Positions 24,521-35,749 of a DNA stretch of 64,000 bases are shown piece after piece. Positions within the stretch are counted from its first letter, which is position 1. The number at the start of each line of letters is the position of its first letter. The notes under the pieces are model-generated. The model saw only the letters and a program-made list of their open reading frames with translations. It made no database searches and had not been told where the DNA came from. The stretch spans positions 18,739,243 to 18,803,242 of the forward strand of contig OZ035961.1 of assembly GCA_964034945.1 (NCBI GenBank), read 5' to 3'. This DNA is from Chrysopilus asiliformis (taxonomy: Eukaryota > Arthropoda > Insecta > Diptera > Rhagionidae). Position numbers and translations under genes: made by a program.

Positions 24521-27500
24521 CATGTCTAAATTATGTCAGAAGGAAGAAGGAGATTAACAAAATCCATGTAATCTCGAATTTCCAGTGATTCTAGTTCATA
24601 GGTCTTAGAATAGTCTTAACTGTAAATTATTACTTAAAAAAGCATTTATATTGATATCATTTTTTTATTTTTCGTAAAAACGCAACCAGTTTCGAGGAAC
24701 TATACATTTTGTGTAGAATTCACAAAAAAATATTTTTTTTTTACTTTTTATATGTGAGGTGCATTCATTCAGTTAAATAAATAATCAAATAAATTTATTA
24801 AAGAATCAATAGAGATACTTAAACATTTTACCATGACACTACTTGATTAATTCATAAAAAATATGTAGAGAATTTATATTAAAATGTATACTTATGTACT
24901 GTTAAAAAAACTTTAAAAGACGTGAAACGCTAATAAATTTTAATTAAAATACCTGAAACTGTATTTAGTGTTTTCAACTGTTATTCGCTTTGTTCAAAAA
25001 TATATATTCATTTGTGCAAATACCTTTAGGTCGTGATAAACACTTTAGCCACTTTAGCCATCCCAACGTAACCAGTCTTTGCGGTTAGTCCAATAACTGT
25101 GAATGCAGCTTCATTTGGGATGCACATAAAATTTAACACATTAAAATATGGGAATGATAATGAAGGCCATATAACTAATAATGCACAAGAAATGAAAAAG
25201 ATGAGGTTTGTATTTTAGTCTCTTTCAATGTAAATATTTGCTATTATTCAACGTTGGAAAAAATTACATAGTAACTATCAATTGTATTGTGGTATAATAT
25301 AATTGCTTCTATTCGCTTATAACTGGAGAACCACTGAACCAATTTTGACCAATTTTGATCATTTAGAGTGGGCTTCTTAGTATCAAAATGCCCTCAACGG
25401 TCAAGCGGGGTGTACATTGGTCAAGTAGAAAAGCCAATAAATGATTCAGCAAGATTCAGCCATCCATACGTCTCAATTTTCGACTGATCGAAAACATAAC
25501 CTCAAAATTAGTGAGAAAAATATCACAATTTTTTTGTGAAAATATTTGCGAATTCCACCTAAAACTGTTGTCGAATTCGTGTTGTTTTTCTATAAAATTG
25601 AATTTTTTGTTTTCTCAGAAATCTAATTTTTATTGATTTTTAAGGGATGATTTCGTTAAAATGAGTCATTATTAATAGTTATTCAATGAATTCATTGAAT
25701 ACTGCGAGGGCAGCAATCTTAGGATCAGAGATGAACACGACAGCGGCGCTGCGACTATGACGTCAGAGGGCTCACAGCCAATGAAATTATTTTGCTGTCA
25801 CTGTCGGGTCATGGTAATTCCCACTTGAAACCCGTTTCACACATTAACAAGCGGTTCACACCACTCCAAATCCTGTGCCGCAAAAGCAATTTTGATCCAG
25901 TTTTCATTATTAAACAACAGACCCCAACAAATTGTTTACTCAAATCTACCCTACTTGTAGACACTGTACAATTTTTCCAATTTTGAATTTTAAAGTTTTT
26001 AATTAAAATTCCATTTTTTACAGGAAATTTACAAATTTCTAACGCTTTTATAAAGCAGAAATATAGGATTTTGTAGCAAAGAAAATTAAATCCGTTACAA
26101 GAAATTGAAGAAAATCAAATTAGACATTTGCCTGCTAGAGTGGTTTGGAATGTAAGATTTTAATTTCCGCTTCTCCGTCCATCTGTCCGCGAGCACCATA
26201 ACTCCGAAGGGAATTAAATCAGTGATTTCAAATCTTGTATAGCAGCGTTTATCGTAAAAATCAAGGCAACGTTCTTTAACGGTCATAATCGGACCTTTTC
26301 TTCCCATCATGATATAGTTTTTTGAGATTTTCTCGAAAATGGTGGGTCATATCGAAAAGTTTTTTAAAGAAAAATGTGTGCAGAATATAATTTTGCATTA
26401 CTCTTCGATACATCAAAATCCGGTCGGAGCACTTCTTTCCCCCTTACTCGTGCAGCATTTTCTATAAAAATTCGATCTATTCTCACATAGAGTATTTAAC
26501 GATTGCTCTCTGATAATTGTAGCTGTTCTTATGATTTTATTTTTACCACCATACAAACTTTTCCATCAGACCTGTGTTCTCTGCACTTTTACTAAAACCT
26601 AGAAAATAGTGCCAAAAACTTGTTATTATAAAGGATTTAAAAATATTATTATAAAGAATTTAATTTTCAAAAATAATCTGATAGTCAACTGTTTCACGAA
26701 AATACAAAATTGGGACTCAACTTAGAAAAACTTTCTATTAAACTACACCAAATCTTCAAATAATGGCCCACTAATATTTATAGTTGAACTTTTTGTAACG
26801 ACATACAAATAATATTTCTGCTTACAGGAATTTATAGTTGTACTTCCTGCTTATCTCTATTTAGAAAGTAATCATTTCTAGTCTCATTAGTACAAAAGTT
26901 TATAAAATCTCAACAATCTAAATTGTATTCTTCCACTTTTTTTATATGTATATTATGAATTTCAATTGATATGTTCATAAAGAACTACAGAGCTTGTTCA
27001 TCATAGGATGATTTGTAAATATATCAATTCACTAAATCATAAACCGTTACCAAAAGCCTTCTATGCTCTGATGAGTAATCACGGTAACATGAGCACACCT
27101 GAGGCAAAAGACGGTCTAAACACCTGAACCTGAACAACACTTAATACACTTGGTCTATCTTCTTTAAAATAGAATAAATTTTAATCGTCATCACCCTTTT
27201 TACAGCATTTACAGAAGAACTACCACATAGCACGAAATAATTGAGGATTATGTATTTGAAGATATGTCTATAATGAAATAAGAAAAAGTGTCTAAATAAA
27301 TCCAGATTTTCTAATGGAAATTCTTGGAGTCTTGAGTTATATTTTTGATACAGTAACACACACACAGATTAATCAGCCTGATTCAAGTACTTTTAGCCCA
27401 GAAAAAAATCATTGACATAACGTGTAAACTTCCAGTTAAATTATCACTTAAAACGTTATAATTGCAAATGAGAGAGTGATGAAAATTATAGAGGTTAATT

Positions 27501-27673
27501 CTTCCGTGATTTATCATGTTTTTATATGTAAAGATTTAAAGTTGGTTAATACAGACAGAATAATTAAAGAATCAATAAAACTCAGTCAAGTTCAATAGCA
27601 GAGGAGTTCCTTCATATATACCAACCGTGTTCAACGTCTTGAAAGGCACCCAATTTATTCTTAAGGAACCGGT
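24521..27673. other. Spacer after SP3
   Basis: Contains the SP3 3' UTR, a more GC-balanced island at 25690-25870 with a TGACGTCA palindrome at 25758-25765, and the old DINE-like copy at 26095-26560. No gene was recognised. Confidence 0.45.
26095..26560 (+). repeat. Second DINE-like family, intergenic copy
   Basis: CTTCTCCGTCCATCTGTCCGC at the left recalls the minisatellite flank, followed by GAGATTTTCTCGAAAATGG, CAGAATATAATTTTGCAT, ACATCAAAATCCGGT and a terminal AATTGTAGCTGTTCTTATG. The same block order is seen at 13130-13583. Confidence 0.55.
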
Positions 27674-27934
27674 TTAAAAAATTTTAACTTTTTTTCTTAA
27701 GGCTTGCACCGGATCGAGGTAAATTCCGTTGGCGCATATTCCAACAACTTTGTCTGCTTCAATTGCAGCGACAATCTTTTCGCTGAAAAAAAATTCTACA
27801 AAATTCAGGCTGAAACGTTAAAATAACAACAAATAAACCTGCAAACAGTCTGGAATGTAAATGATAAAAATGGTTCGGACACATTCGGAATTTTGATAAA
27901 GGTCTGCGGTTGGGCGTTTATCAGAGCACAATAT
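27674..27934 (-). CDS. Unrecognised two-exon coding fragment
   Basis: On the minus strand, two coding-like stretches (27934-27839 and 27782-27674) are separated by a 56-bp segment with canonical GT and AG ends, and the frame continues across it. The second exon encodes SEKIVAAIEADKVVGICANG and ends in a stop at 27674. Codon choice is much more balanced than in the flanks. The left (5') limit is a guess based on a possible acceptor at 27935; no start codon or further exon was found upstream. I do not recognise the family. It may be the last exons of a gene or a relic of one, lying against the SP cluster on the opposite strand. Confidence 0.35.
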
Positions 27935-28437
27935 CTTGAAACGAAATCAAAACAAGTGTAACAGTGAGAGCATTTAAGATATTTAATGGGTCACATAAAT
28001 CAATAAGGATTTAGAATTTTATGCCTTTAAGACCGATTCCAGCGAAAGAGAAATAATTAGTAAAAATTTGCATATGTAGATTAAATACATATTTGTGGTT
28101 AACTTTCTGGGAAACAAACTCCATCATCAATTAAAATTAATTATTCAATTGAGCCAACATAATATTTACTTACAAATGTACAAGAAGATTATAAATTACA
28201 CCCGCATTTGCAACATAGAATTACTCCATTAAGTGCAATTGACACCAATCATGTATGGTCATAGGTAAAAACAGGAAAACCGCAGTAAAAGCATTTCAGT
28301 CAATTGCATTTATCTCTAGTATTAACAACATTCTTCAAATATTTTGCACATAATTTTCCTTTTATGTAAAAAAAAAACTTAAAAGTGTGAAAAAAACATT
28401 TAGATTGAGTTACTAGTAGCTGAAAAGTCATTAAAAA

Positions 28438-30605
28438 ATGTTTAAATTAGTTGTGAACATATTAATGTTTCTAAACATTCACTTAATTAATGATAGTGAA
28501 GCATTTGTATGGCGTTAAAAGTAATTTGCACAAAATAGTTATAATAAATAATGGAAAAAAATTTCAGGTTCACTTTTTTAAATTTTTTTTCGAACCACGG
28601 CCAGATACTAAGGTTGATATTAACAATTATTGTCAATGTTGTAAGTAAATAATCTTTTTGGGACATATCGCTATAATGTTAACTGTTTTATTTTAATTTG
28701 AACTTTTATCCTTTATTTTAATAACCCGAATAGAAAGCTATTTAAGATCCATGTTGCGTGTAAAAGCTATTGCCTAGGACCCAATACTGGCTAATTTAGT
28801 AATTTATCCCCGAAACTCATTAAAATCAAAAATTCCTAAGATTACATAATTTATTATAGTGTTAGTTTTTAGTATTTTTCATGAATTTACAAGCGAAAAA
28901 ACGATAGACTAAAATCCCGGTTATTTCACTAAAATTGAAATCGAAATACAAAAGACTCAGGCGAGGAACCTAAATAAAAGTTGTTTTCAAAAAACCGACA
29001 GCAGAAAATTAGTAAAATCTTAATGTACCTCTCACAAACCAAACTAATATATTTTATCTGAAATTGAAGATATGAAATTAAGTCATTAAAGAAGTACAAA
29101 TTCCTTGGCAAATTTTAGACAAGACGATAATCTACAAATTTGAAAAGTAATAAAGAACATTTTTTATATAGATTGTGGTTTATCACCGTCTTATCGGCAA
29201 CCAAAAATTTATGACGGTCGAATATTCTCATCGCCCAGTGAATTCCCGTGGTTCGTGGCCATAATCAAATCATATGACACAGTAGTTCCAGGCACTTTAA
29301 TAAATGATCGCTACGTTATTACAGCAGCTAGCGAAGTATATAAGTAATAAAATTTTAAATTAAAAAAAAAAACAGTATTTTAAATAAATTCAATTACAGC
29401 CATCCATGGTCGACTTTAAAAGTATCGATTGGAAAATATAATGTTTGTGACAATGAAACTGGAGACGCATCGATCAGAGTCATCCAGACAATAATTCATC
29501 CGGAATTCATTCCAACAATTAATGTTCACGATCTGGCTTTGCTGAAGCTTTCGATTACTTTACCTTTGACAGCGAACCGTCTTCCAATTTGCCTTCCGGT
29601 GCCAGGTTTTCCAATCATTCGTGAATTCTTCGAATAAACTTTGAAAGCATAATTTCAGGTGTTTCGTATATTCGAAAAATTATGACTATACCAAGTTTCG
29701 TAACAGAGCCGAATTTATATTTTGATCAAACAAGCAGTATTTGTCTACCAAGAAAGGTTGAGCTACCAGTTTTACCCAGGCATCAATGTAGCAAACAGAT
29801 ATACGACTTTGAAGCATGCTTAGGTGTTGCTGGGTCTTTGAGTATTTTATGCAAGGTGATTTTAATTTGTTTTTAAGGAAGTCAAAGTGATCTTTAAATA
29901 CTTGTGTAGGATCCTTGATCAGAATGTAGCTCGTGATAAAAAGAAAACTCGAGTCACTCTTAAACTATGTCTTTATTTATTAAGTTTTAGAATTACACGT
30001 CAGTCTTCTTTCGTTCAAAACTGTCAACTCCTCTTTTTCATCGTTCGCCCTCTTCTTCTTTTCTCACTTAGGTGGGATATTTAAGATTTGAAATCCTACA
30101 CTTGTGAGGGCGTCAAAACACATCCGCGCTATCCCAAGCAATTTAATACCATATCGTTCATTGTTCTCCGTTGAAGATTTCAAAAGTTACGGGGGAACAT
30201 CTTCTTTGATAGCTAAAACCGAACGAAAATACTCTTCTTCTTTGGGAAATCTCATAGAAAAAATTTTGGAGAAACAATGTGTTTAGAAAATGTTGTTACA
30301 TAAGTTTGCTTCCTTCTGTGAGTCCTCATATAAAATAATTGACGATTGGCCCCTGTTAATTGTAGCTTTTCTGATGTTTTTTTTTATCTATTTTTTTTTA
30401 GAACGACGCTGGTGCAAGTGTTATGTATCGAACTACTAGGGGTTATTATGAAATTGCCGGTGTGTTGTCAAATAAGCAGAGCTGTAGGCCAACGGATAAT
30501 TTTTACTACCACCAGAAATGGCTACCAGTAATGACGGTTATTGCTGATCATATCAATTGGATATTAAAAAATACCAAAGATGCATGTTATTGTCGGAAAT
30601 TATAA
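28438..30605 (+). CDS. SP4: inactive serine protease homologue
   Basis: Six coding exons: 28438-28506, 28568-28640, 29172-29343, 29400-29605, 29659-29855 and 30402-30605 (306 aa). A signal peptide is followed by CQCYCG and a possible processing site K59|IYDG. The fold is trypsin-like with introns in the same places and phases as SP3; exon 4 is 206 bp, the same length as SP3 exon 3. The catalytic His is replaced (TAASE, S101) and the catalytic Ser is Ala (NDAGAS, A242); Asp149 remains. The Cys before GTL and the Cys after the His position are both gone, so the C42-C58 disulfide is lost as a unit. The S1-pocket Asp is also lost. The extra Cys pair of SP3 is kept (NVCDN, SSICLP), as is a C-terminal ACYC. 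All splice sites and frames are intact, so I read it as a functional pseudoenzyme, perhaps a regulator of neighbouring proteases. Exons 1-2 are the least certain. Confidence 0.78.
30090..30395 (+). repeat. DINE-like terminus in SP4 intron 5
   Basis: Blocks such as AGATTTCAAAAGTTACGG and the terminus AATTGTAGCTTTTCTGATG match the family seen at 13130 and 26095. The T-rich sequence right after this terminus serves as the pyrimidine tract of the acceptor at 30401. Confidence 0.45.
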
Positions 30606-32234
30606 TAGATAGGTATAGGAATTTAAAGATTATGCTAAGTATCCTATAATAAGATTCTAATTATTTTCAGAGCTGTTTCTAAAATGTAATTATAGATACG
30701 TCGGAATTTCTATCATTATAAAAATGTTAATATTTTTAAAACATTTGCTTGTGTGCTTATATTTTTATCAAAATGCTGGTTTCATCATTATTCCAATCCC
30801 TTAAAAAAACAATTTTTTTTATTTAATTGCAACAACTTAACCTACGAAATTCTGAAGAAAAATTTTGGCAAATTTTCCAATAAAATCGCCAATTATTTTT
30901 AGCCATGATACGAAATTGATATAATTTTTTAACTCCCGACTAGGGCGAGCTATTGAGACCTACAACAAGGTTTTTTTAAGTAAACAAACTTTGTGCAGAA
31001 ATGAGTTAATTAAAAATCGAAACATTTTAGTACATTGCCATTAACATTAAATTTAAACCAATTACAAATTTACTGTTTTCTTCTAATATAAAGTGCACTC
31101 ATATTGATTTATGAACAGAAAAACTCATGTTCAGGGCGAGTAAGATTAAGAAATAAAAACCCATTATCATCAACTAACAGTTTTATTGTTCAAAAGAATA
31201 TTAAATATTGGTACATTAAAAATTTATGAACCTTTACTTGAATTAATTTTATTGTGTTTTTCACCCACGCTCTTTCAGATGAAATTTCTTATAATGAATA
31301 TAAGTTGTAATGGTAAATTAACGTAATCTCATTAATTTTAAGATAATATTTAAACAAATACAATTTTAATCTCTATAGAACGAAATCTTATTCAACTTGC
31401 ATAATTTTTCGCGCCTTTTACAGTCAACTTCACGGCTCTATGCCATAATCGGAGTAAAGTACTCATCAAATGGGTCGCGTATGTTGGCTAATCTCATGGC
31501 ATATTGGCACTCTGTTCAAAAACAAACAAATTTTGAGTTTGATTTTCTAATATACGTTTGGCGTGTTTCCTATACTTCAACTGCTATTTATTTAAACAAC
31601 ATTTGATGGAAAAGCATAAAAACACTAAGCGAAAACCTTCAGCAGTTGTAAGAAAATTGCAACATTTTCCAAGTAATAGAAATTGGGTGCAAACTTTAGA
31701 AATGCGGTCATTCAACTGCTGAAATAGCGACATTCGAAAGAGAATTTTTGTAATTAATTTCATTACATCAGGTAAAGTGGAAAATGATAAAATTTCAACT
31801 GAAAGTATATCATCACTTTTTTTGTCAATTTATAAAAAAAAGTTCCTTTAGAAAAAATAACCTAGAATTTACATTAAATTATAAAACAAAAGACAATTGA
31901 CACATGTACCATATATCTTTTAAAGAATCCACTTGAGACATTAATATTAAATTTATTTTTATGAAGACATTTCATGGTTACCTTAAACACTTTATGAATG
32001 CATACAAAAAAGTCGCATAATTCCTAACACACAAAAAAGTCTTGATTTATTTACTCATAAAATAACAAAAATATAGTCATTAAATCAAACTGTATGATAA
32101 CTACAAAGAAATAATTTAAAAACATATTTGCCAATAGCCGCAAACACGACATCATTTTTGTAATATGTTCAACGACAATTAATTTTGCACCACCGCGTTT
32201 TATTTTATGTTTTCTTTAGTGTTTTACCTTTAAG
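30606..32234. other. Spacer between SP4 and SP5
   Basis: AT-rich sequence, with no gene, repeat structure or promoter element that I can support. Confidence 0.5.
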
Positions 32235-33771
32235 ATGAAGCTGGGACAAGTTTTTAATTTTCTTGTGCTAATTTCAAATATGGTTGAGGCACAATTGTGT
32301 GGCGTGATCTTCAATCGATTAAGTAGGGTTGTTGGAGGTAAGTATGTTGGTTATGGAAATAAAGTGTTTTGGGACAAAAAAAAACGATTTTTTTCATTCT
32401 ACAAAAAACCAGAATCTGAAAAAAAATCTGTAATTTCAAAATCTTAAAATATCAAATTTAAAAATAAATTTTTGTAATAATTTCAATAGGAAATTCAGTA
32501 CAAGAGATTAACTATCCATGGTTCGTTGCATTTGCCGAATTACCTCTAGAGTATTTTTACTCAAAAAATATCCAATGCTCCGGTTCTTTAATTACCCAGC
32601 GGGATGTGCTAACAGCTGCCCATTGTATGGACACGTAAATTTTTATCGAAACAAAACCTCCAGGAATACACTTTTTTTTTAAATTCTCACAACTTTTAGA
32701 ACAGATATTTTACCAGAAGAAAAATTCGTTGCACTTATAGGTATCAACAATATTTGCGGAAAATTTAGTCCCTCTTATAAAGTGTTTGAAATACAACATG
32801 TCAGGATTCATCCACTTTATTTAAAATCTGACACAAATTTTGAGTATGACATTGCAGTCGTTTCACTTAGAAGGCGTACGAATTCTATACCAATTTGTCT
32901 TCCCCGATTCACAGGTATATATACAATATAGGGGGTAGAATAAAAAGTTTCGTGTTAAGCAAATAAAAATTTAAACTATTTTTTAATTACAAAGAAAACA
33001 AAAATAAATTTTAAAAAAATCCGAAAAAAAGCTTGTGATTTCTTATTCGAAAATGCCTAGACATTTGAGAAAACGGTTCTGGAAAAAGACGAATAATTTA
33101 TCCCAAATCATGTGTTTTTCTTGCCAGACCCGTAATTTTTCATCCTACCTCATTTAACACCAGATTATCAGAATCCATTAAAAATGTCAAGCATAATTTG
33201 ATTCGAAGTTGTTGAAACTTTGCCTTATTTAAATAATCAATTTCATACTTTTTAATGCTTTTTTCTTAGAATATCGTTTGAAATATGGGACAGTAATTGG
33301 ATTTGGGTCATTAACATATAATGGTAAAATTCCATGTCATTTGCAATCAGTTGTTATTCACACATTTAGTCGAGTAAATGATAAATAATTCAAGTTTTAT
33401 TAAATTTTTAACAAATGATTTTCTTGTGCAGACAGTATGCAAGAGTGTGTGGAATGATCTTTTACCTGAAAGTGCATTTTGTGCAGGGGTGCCTGAAGGT
33501 GGTCGTGACGCTTGTCAGGTATAAGCAATAATTTTGCAATAAAAAAAATTATTTAAAATTTTGTTTCTATTTAGACTGAATTTTCCTTTTTTAGGGCGAC
33601 AGTGGGGGGCCTTATTTTGGAAATAAAGGCAACAGATTAGACACCATATATGGTTTAGTGTCATTCGGTAGGAATTGCGGATTACCAAATACACCAGGAG
33701 TTTACACTGATATTAGATATTTTGTTTATTGGATATCAAATTCTACTGTAGAAAAGACTGTACAGTCGTAA
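32235..33771 (+). CDS. SP5: short secreted trypsin-like protease
   Basis: Six coding exons: 32235-32337, 32490-32634, 32700-32914, 33270-33373, 33432-33518 and 33595-33771 (276 aa). A signal peptide (about residues 1-20) runs almost directly into a single Cys (LCG) and the activation site R31|VVGG, so there is no light chain of note. The triad is H79, D133 and S221; the S1 Asp is present (RDACQGDSGGP). The usual GWG is GFG, and SWG is SFG, so Trp215 is Phe, which may alter substrate binding. The extra Cys pair of SP3 and SP4 is kept (NNICG, KIPCHL). It lacks both the N-terminal CxCG cluster and the C-terminal CxC of its neighbours. It has one intron (after HTFSR) not found in the others. AATAAA is at 33816-33821. 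Probably a diverged tandem duplicate of the SP3 lineage. Confidence 0.85.
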
Positions 33772-34244
33772 TTTGAATTTAATTACTACTGTTAAGCAAA
33801 TAAGCTTCTAAGTGTAATAAAAAAAATAGTAACGTAGTTCTGTCTGTTTGGATTTTATTAAAATTTTCTTCATATTTCAGCTAAATTTTCTTGGCAGCGA
33901 AAAACAAGATCTAGAATTGACATTTAGAATGGATTCTAGAACAAAATCAGTCCGAATAAAGTTTATAAGTTCGAAAAAACACTTACCCTATAGTATTATT
34001 CACGAATGGAAAAGTAAATTCGTATTTGACTTATATAAAAAAAATTTGAACTCTCTTCCCTGTCCGCATCCTTCGCGGCCAAGCCACCAATAGAGATTCA
34101 ATGTGCTGGTCTGAAGATGGTTCGACATTAAATTCTCGAAGCCGAAATTTGATGCTTCCTATCAACAATTTTTCCAAAATCCCTACTGTTTCAATTAAAA
34201 ACAAATTTTACTTTAATATTGAATTGGTTTCGAGAGAAACAAAA
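33772..34244. other. 3' flank of SP5
   Basis: Carries the SP5 polyadenylation signal (33816-33821). The open frames to its right have no recognisable domain. Confidence 0.45.
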
Positions 34245-34913
34245 CAGTGGAGTCTCGGTTACGTGAACACTCCATTATATGAACAATCCAGTAATATGAA
34301 CCGCCTCGCTGTCAACATTGAGTATCTTACAACGTGAGCAAACAAGAAAACTGGTACTCTTTAACGTGAACAAGAATTACACTAACTGGAGTTACATATG
34401 CGGAATACAACTTCTTTTTCTTCTGTATATGTATGGAATATAAATGCAATGAATAGTCTTCTGTATAGTTCCCAATTTTCGGGTTTTTAGAGTGATTCAG
34501 TTAGAGTTCGTTGAAAAAATTTACCGTTTTTTAAGAAGAAATTTTAGTTTTAATTGGATTACGTATTGTGTGGTTGCGTGTGTTTGATTTTTCAGAATGG
34601 CACCCAAAAAAAAGCTGAAGTCCTAACCCGTCAAGAGAAAGCAAAAATTTTGAAGGAATTAAAAGAACAAGCAATAATGGAAACCAGTAGGTACCAAAAC
34701 ACAAAAACATACAAAAATTACAGAATAGGTACTTATTGTCATGCATCCTCTTGTCACTTTTTCTATTGAATACAGAAATTTCTTTCTTTTATAGTAATGT
34801 AAGCATGTTTTTTATTAAATTTTCTTTAAAAATTTCACCTCTTGAACGTGAACAAATTCACAAATGTAAACAAGCCATGTCTGATGTATGTTCACATTAC
34901 CAAAACTCCACTG
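34245..34913 (+). mobile_element. Pogo/Tigger-like deletion derivative
   Basis: The ends CAGTGGAGTCTCGGTTACGT and, in reverse complement, CAGTGGAGTTTTGGTAATGT form terminal inverted repeats; repeated TATATGAAC/ATGAACC phrases follow the left end. TA follows the right end (34914-34915); the left neighbour is AA, probably a decayed TA. At 34597 an ATG opens a Lys-rich stretch, and a neighbouring frame continues as EVLTRQEKAKILKELKEQ, like the start of pogo/Tigger transposases (CENP-B-type HTH). The rest of the transposase, including the catalytic domain, is missing. Confidence 0.75.
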
Positions 34914-34915
34914 TA

Positions 34916-35749
34916 TTCCAAAGCCCCTAAAAAAAATTTCATGGTAAAAATTTTCTGTGATCAAAACGTTTAAACCCAAACACTGTCAAATCGAACTTCA
35001 TGAAATTTAAAACCTGATGTCTCCTACAGCAAGCCATTTCATAACGTCTAACTACCTAAAATTTTTAAAACTCTTTTTTTTAATTGATTCTCATATTTGT
35101 AAACAACATCTGGAGAGGGAATTTTATATCTTTTCACTTGCAAAATCACTCCCTAATAGTAAAATTTCTACCAAGTTAAAACGAGTATACCCAAGTTAAA
35201 AGTAGCGGGTATAATAAATCACAACTGATTTTGTTCGATTATTACCATTTCTCGTTTACCATAAAAGTCAATTAGTTATTTACAGGTTTCCTGAAAAAAA
35301 AATGGATTTTGTCTCTGAAACATAAAAATTGACTTCACGTAACCTTCCCATTCATAAAATCTCAATCAAATTAAACGCTCAGAAAGCCAAGCATATTCGA
35401 AAATCGAAGACGAGAAAAGATGTTTCTCTTTTGATTTTGCCTAGCCTAAAACCACAAGGTATTTTAAAATAAAATTGTTTCTGAAACAAATAAAACATAC
35501 AAAAAATGGAGTTGATTTTTTTGTTTCTTTTGTATTTTTCACACATCTCTCTGTAGATGTTACTTTCTCACATAGTTTTTTAATATACAAAAAATATAAA
35601 AACGCATCAATAAACCGTTTTCCTACACTAAATATAGGTAAACTTAAGACTTAAATAAGATCACTATTAACAAGAAAAAAAAAATATTAAAATAATAATT
35701 AAAATAATAATTAAAAAAATCTAACTAATTCTTAAATAAAGTCTTATCT
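34916..35749. other. 3' flank of the desaturase gene
   Basis: Includes the presumed minus-strand 3' UTR. It is strongly AT-rich, with AATAATTAAA repeats at 35680-35715. No other gene was seen. Confidence 0.45.
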
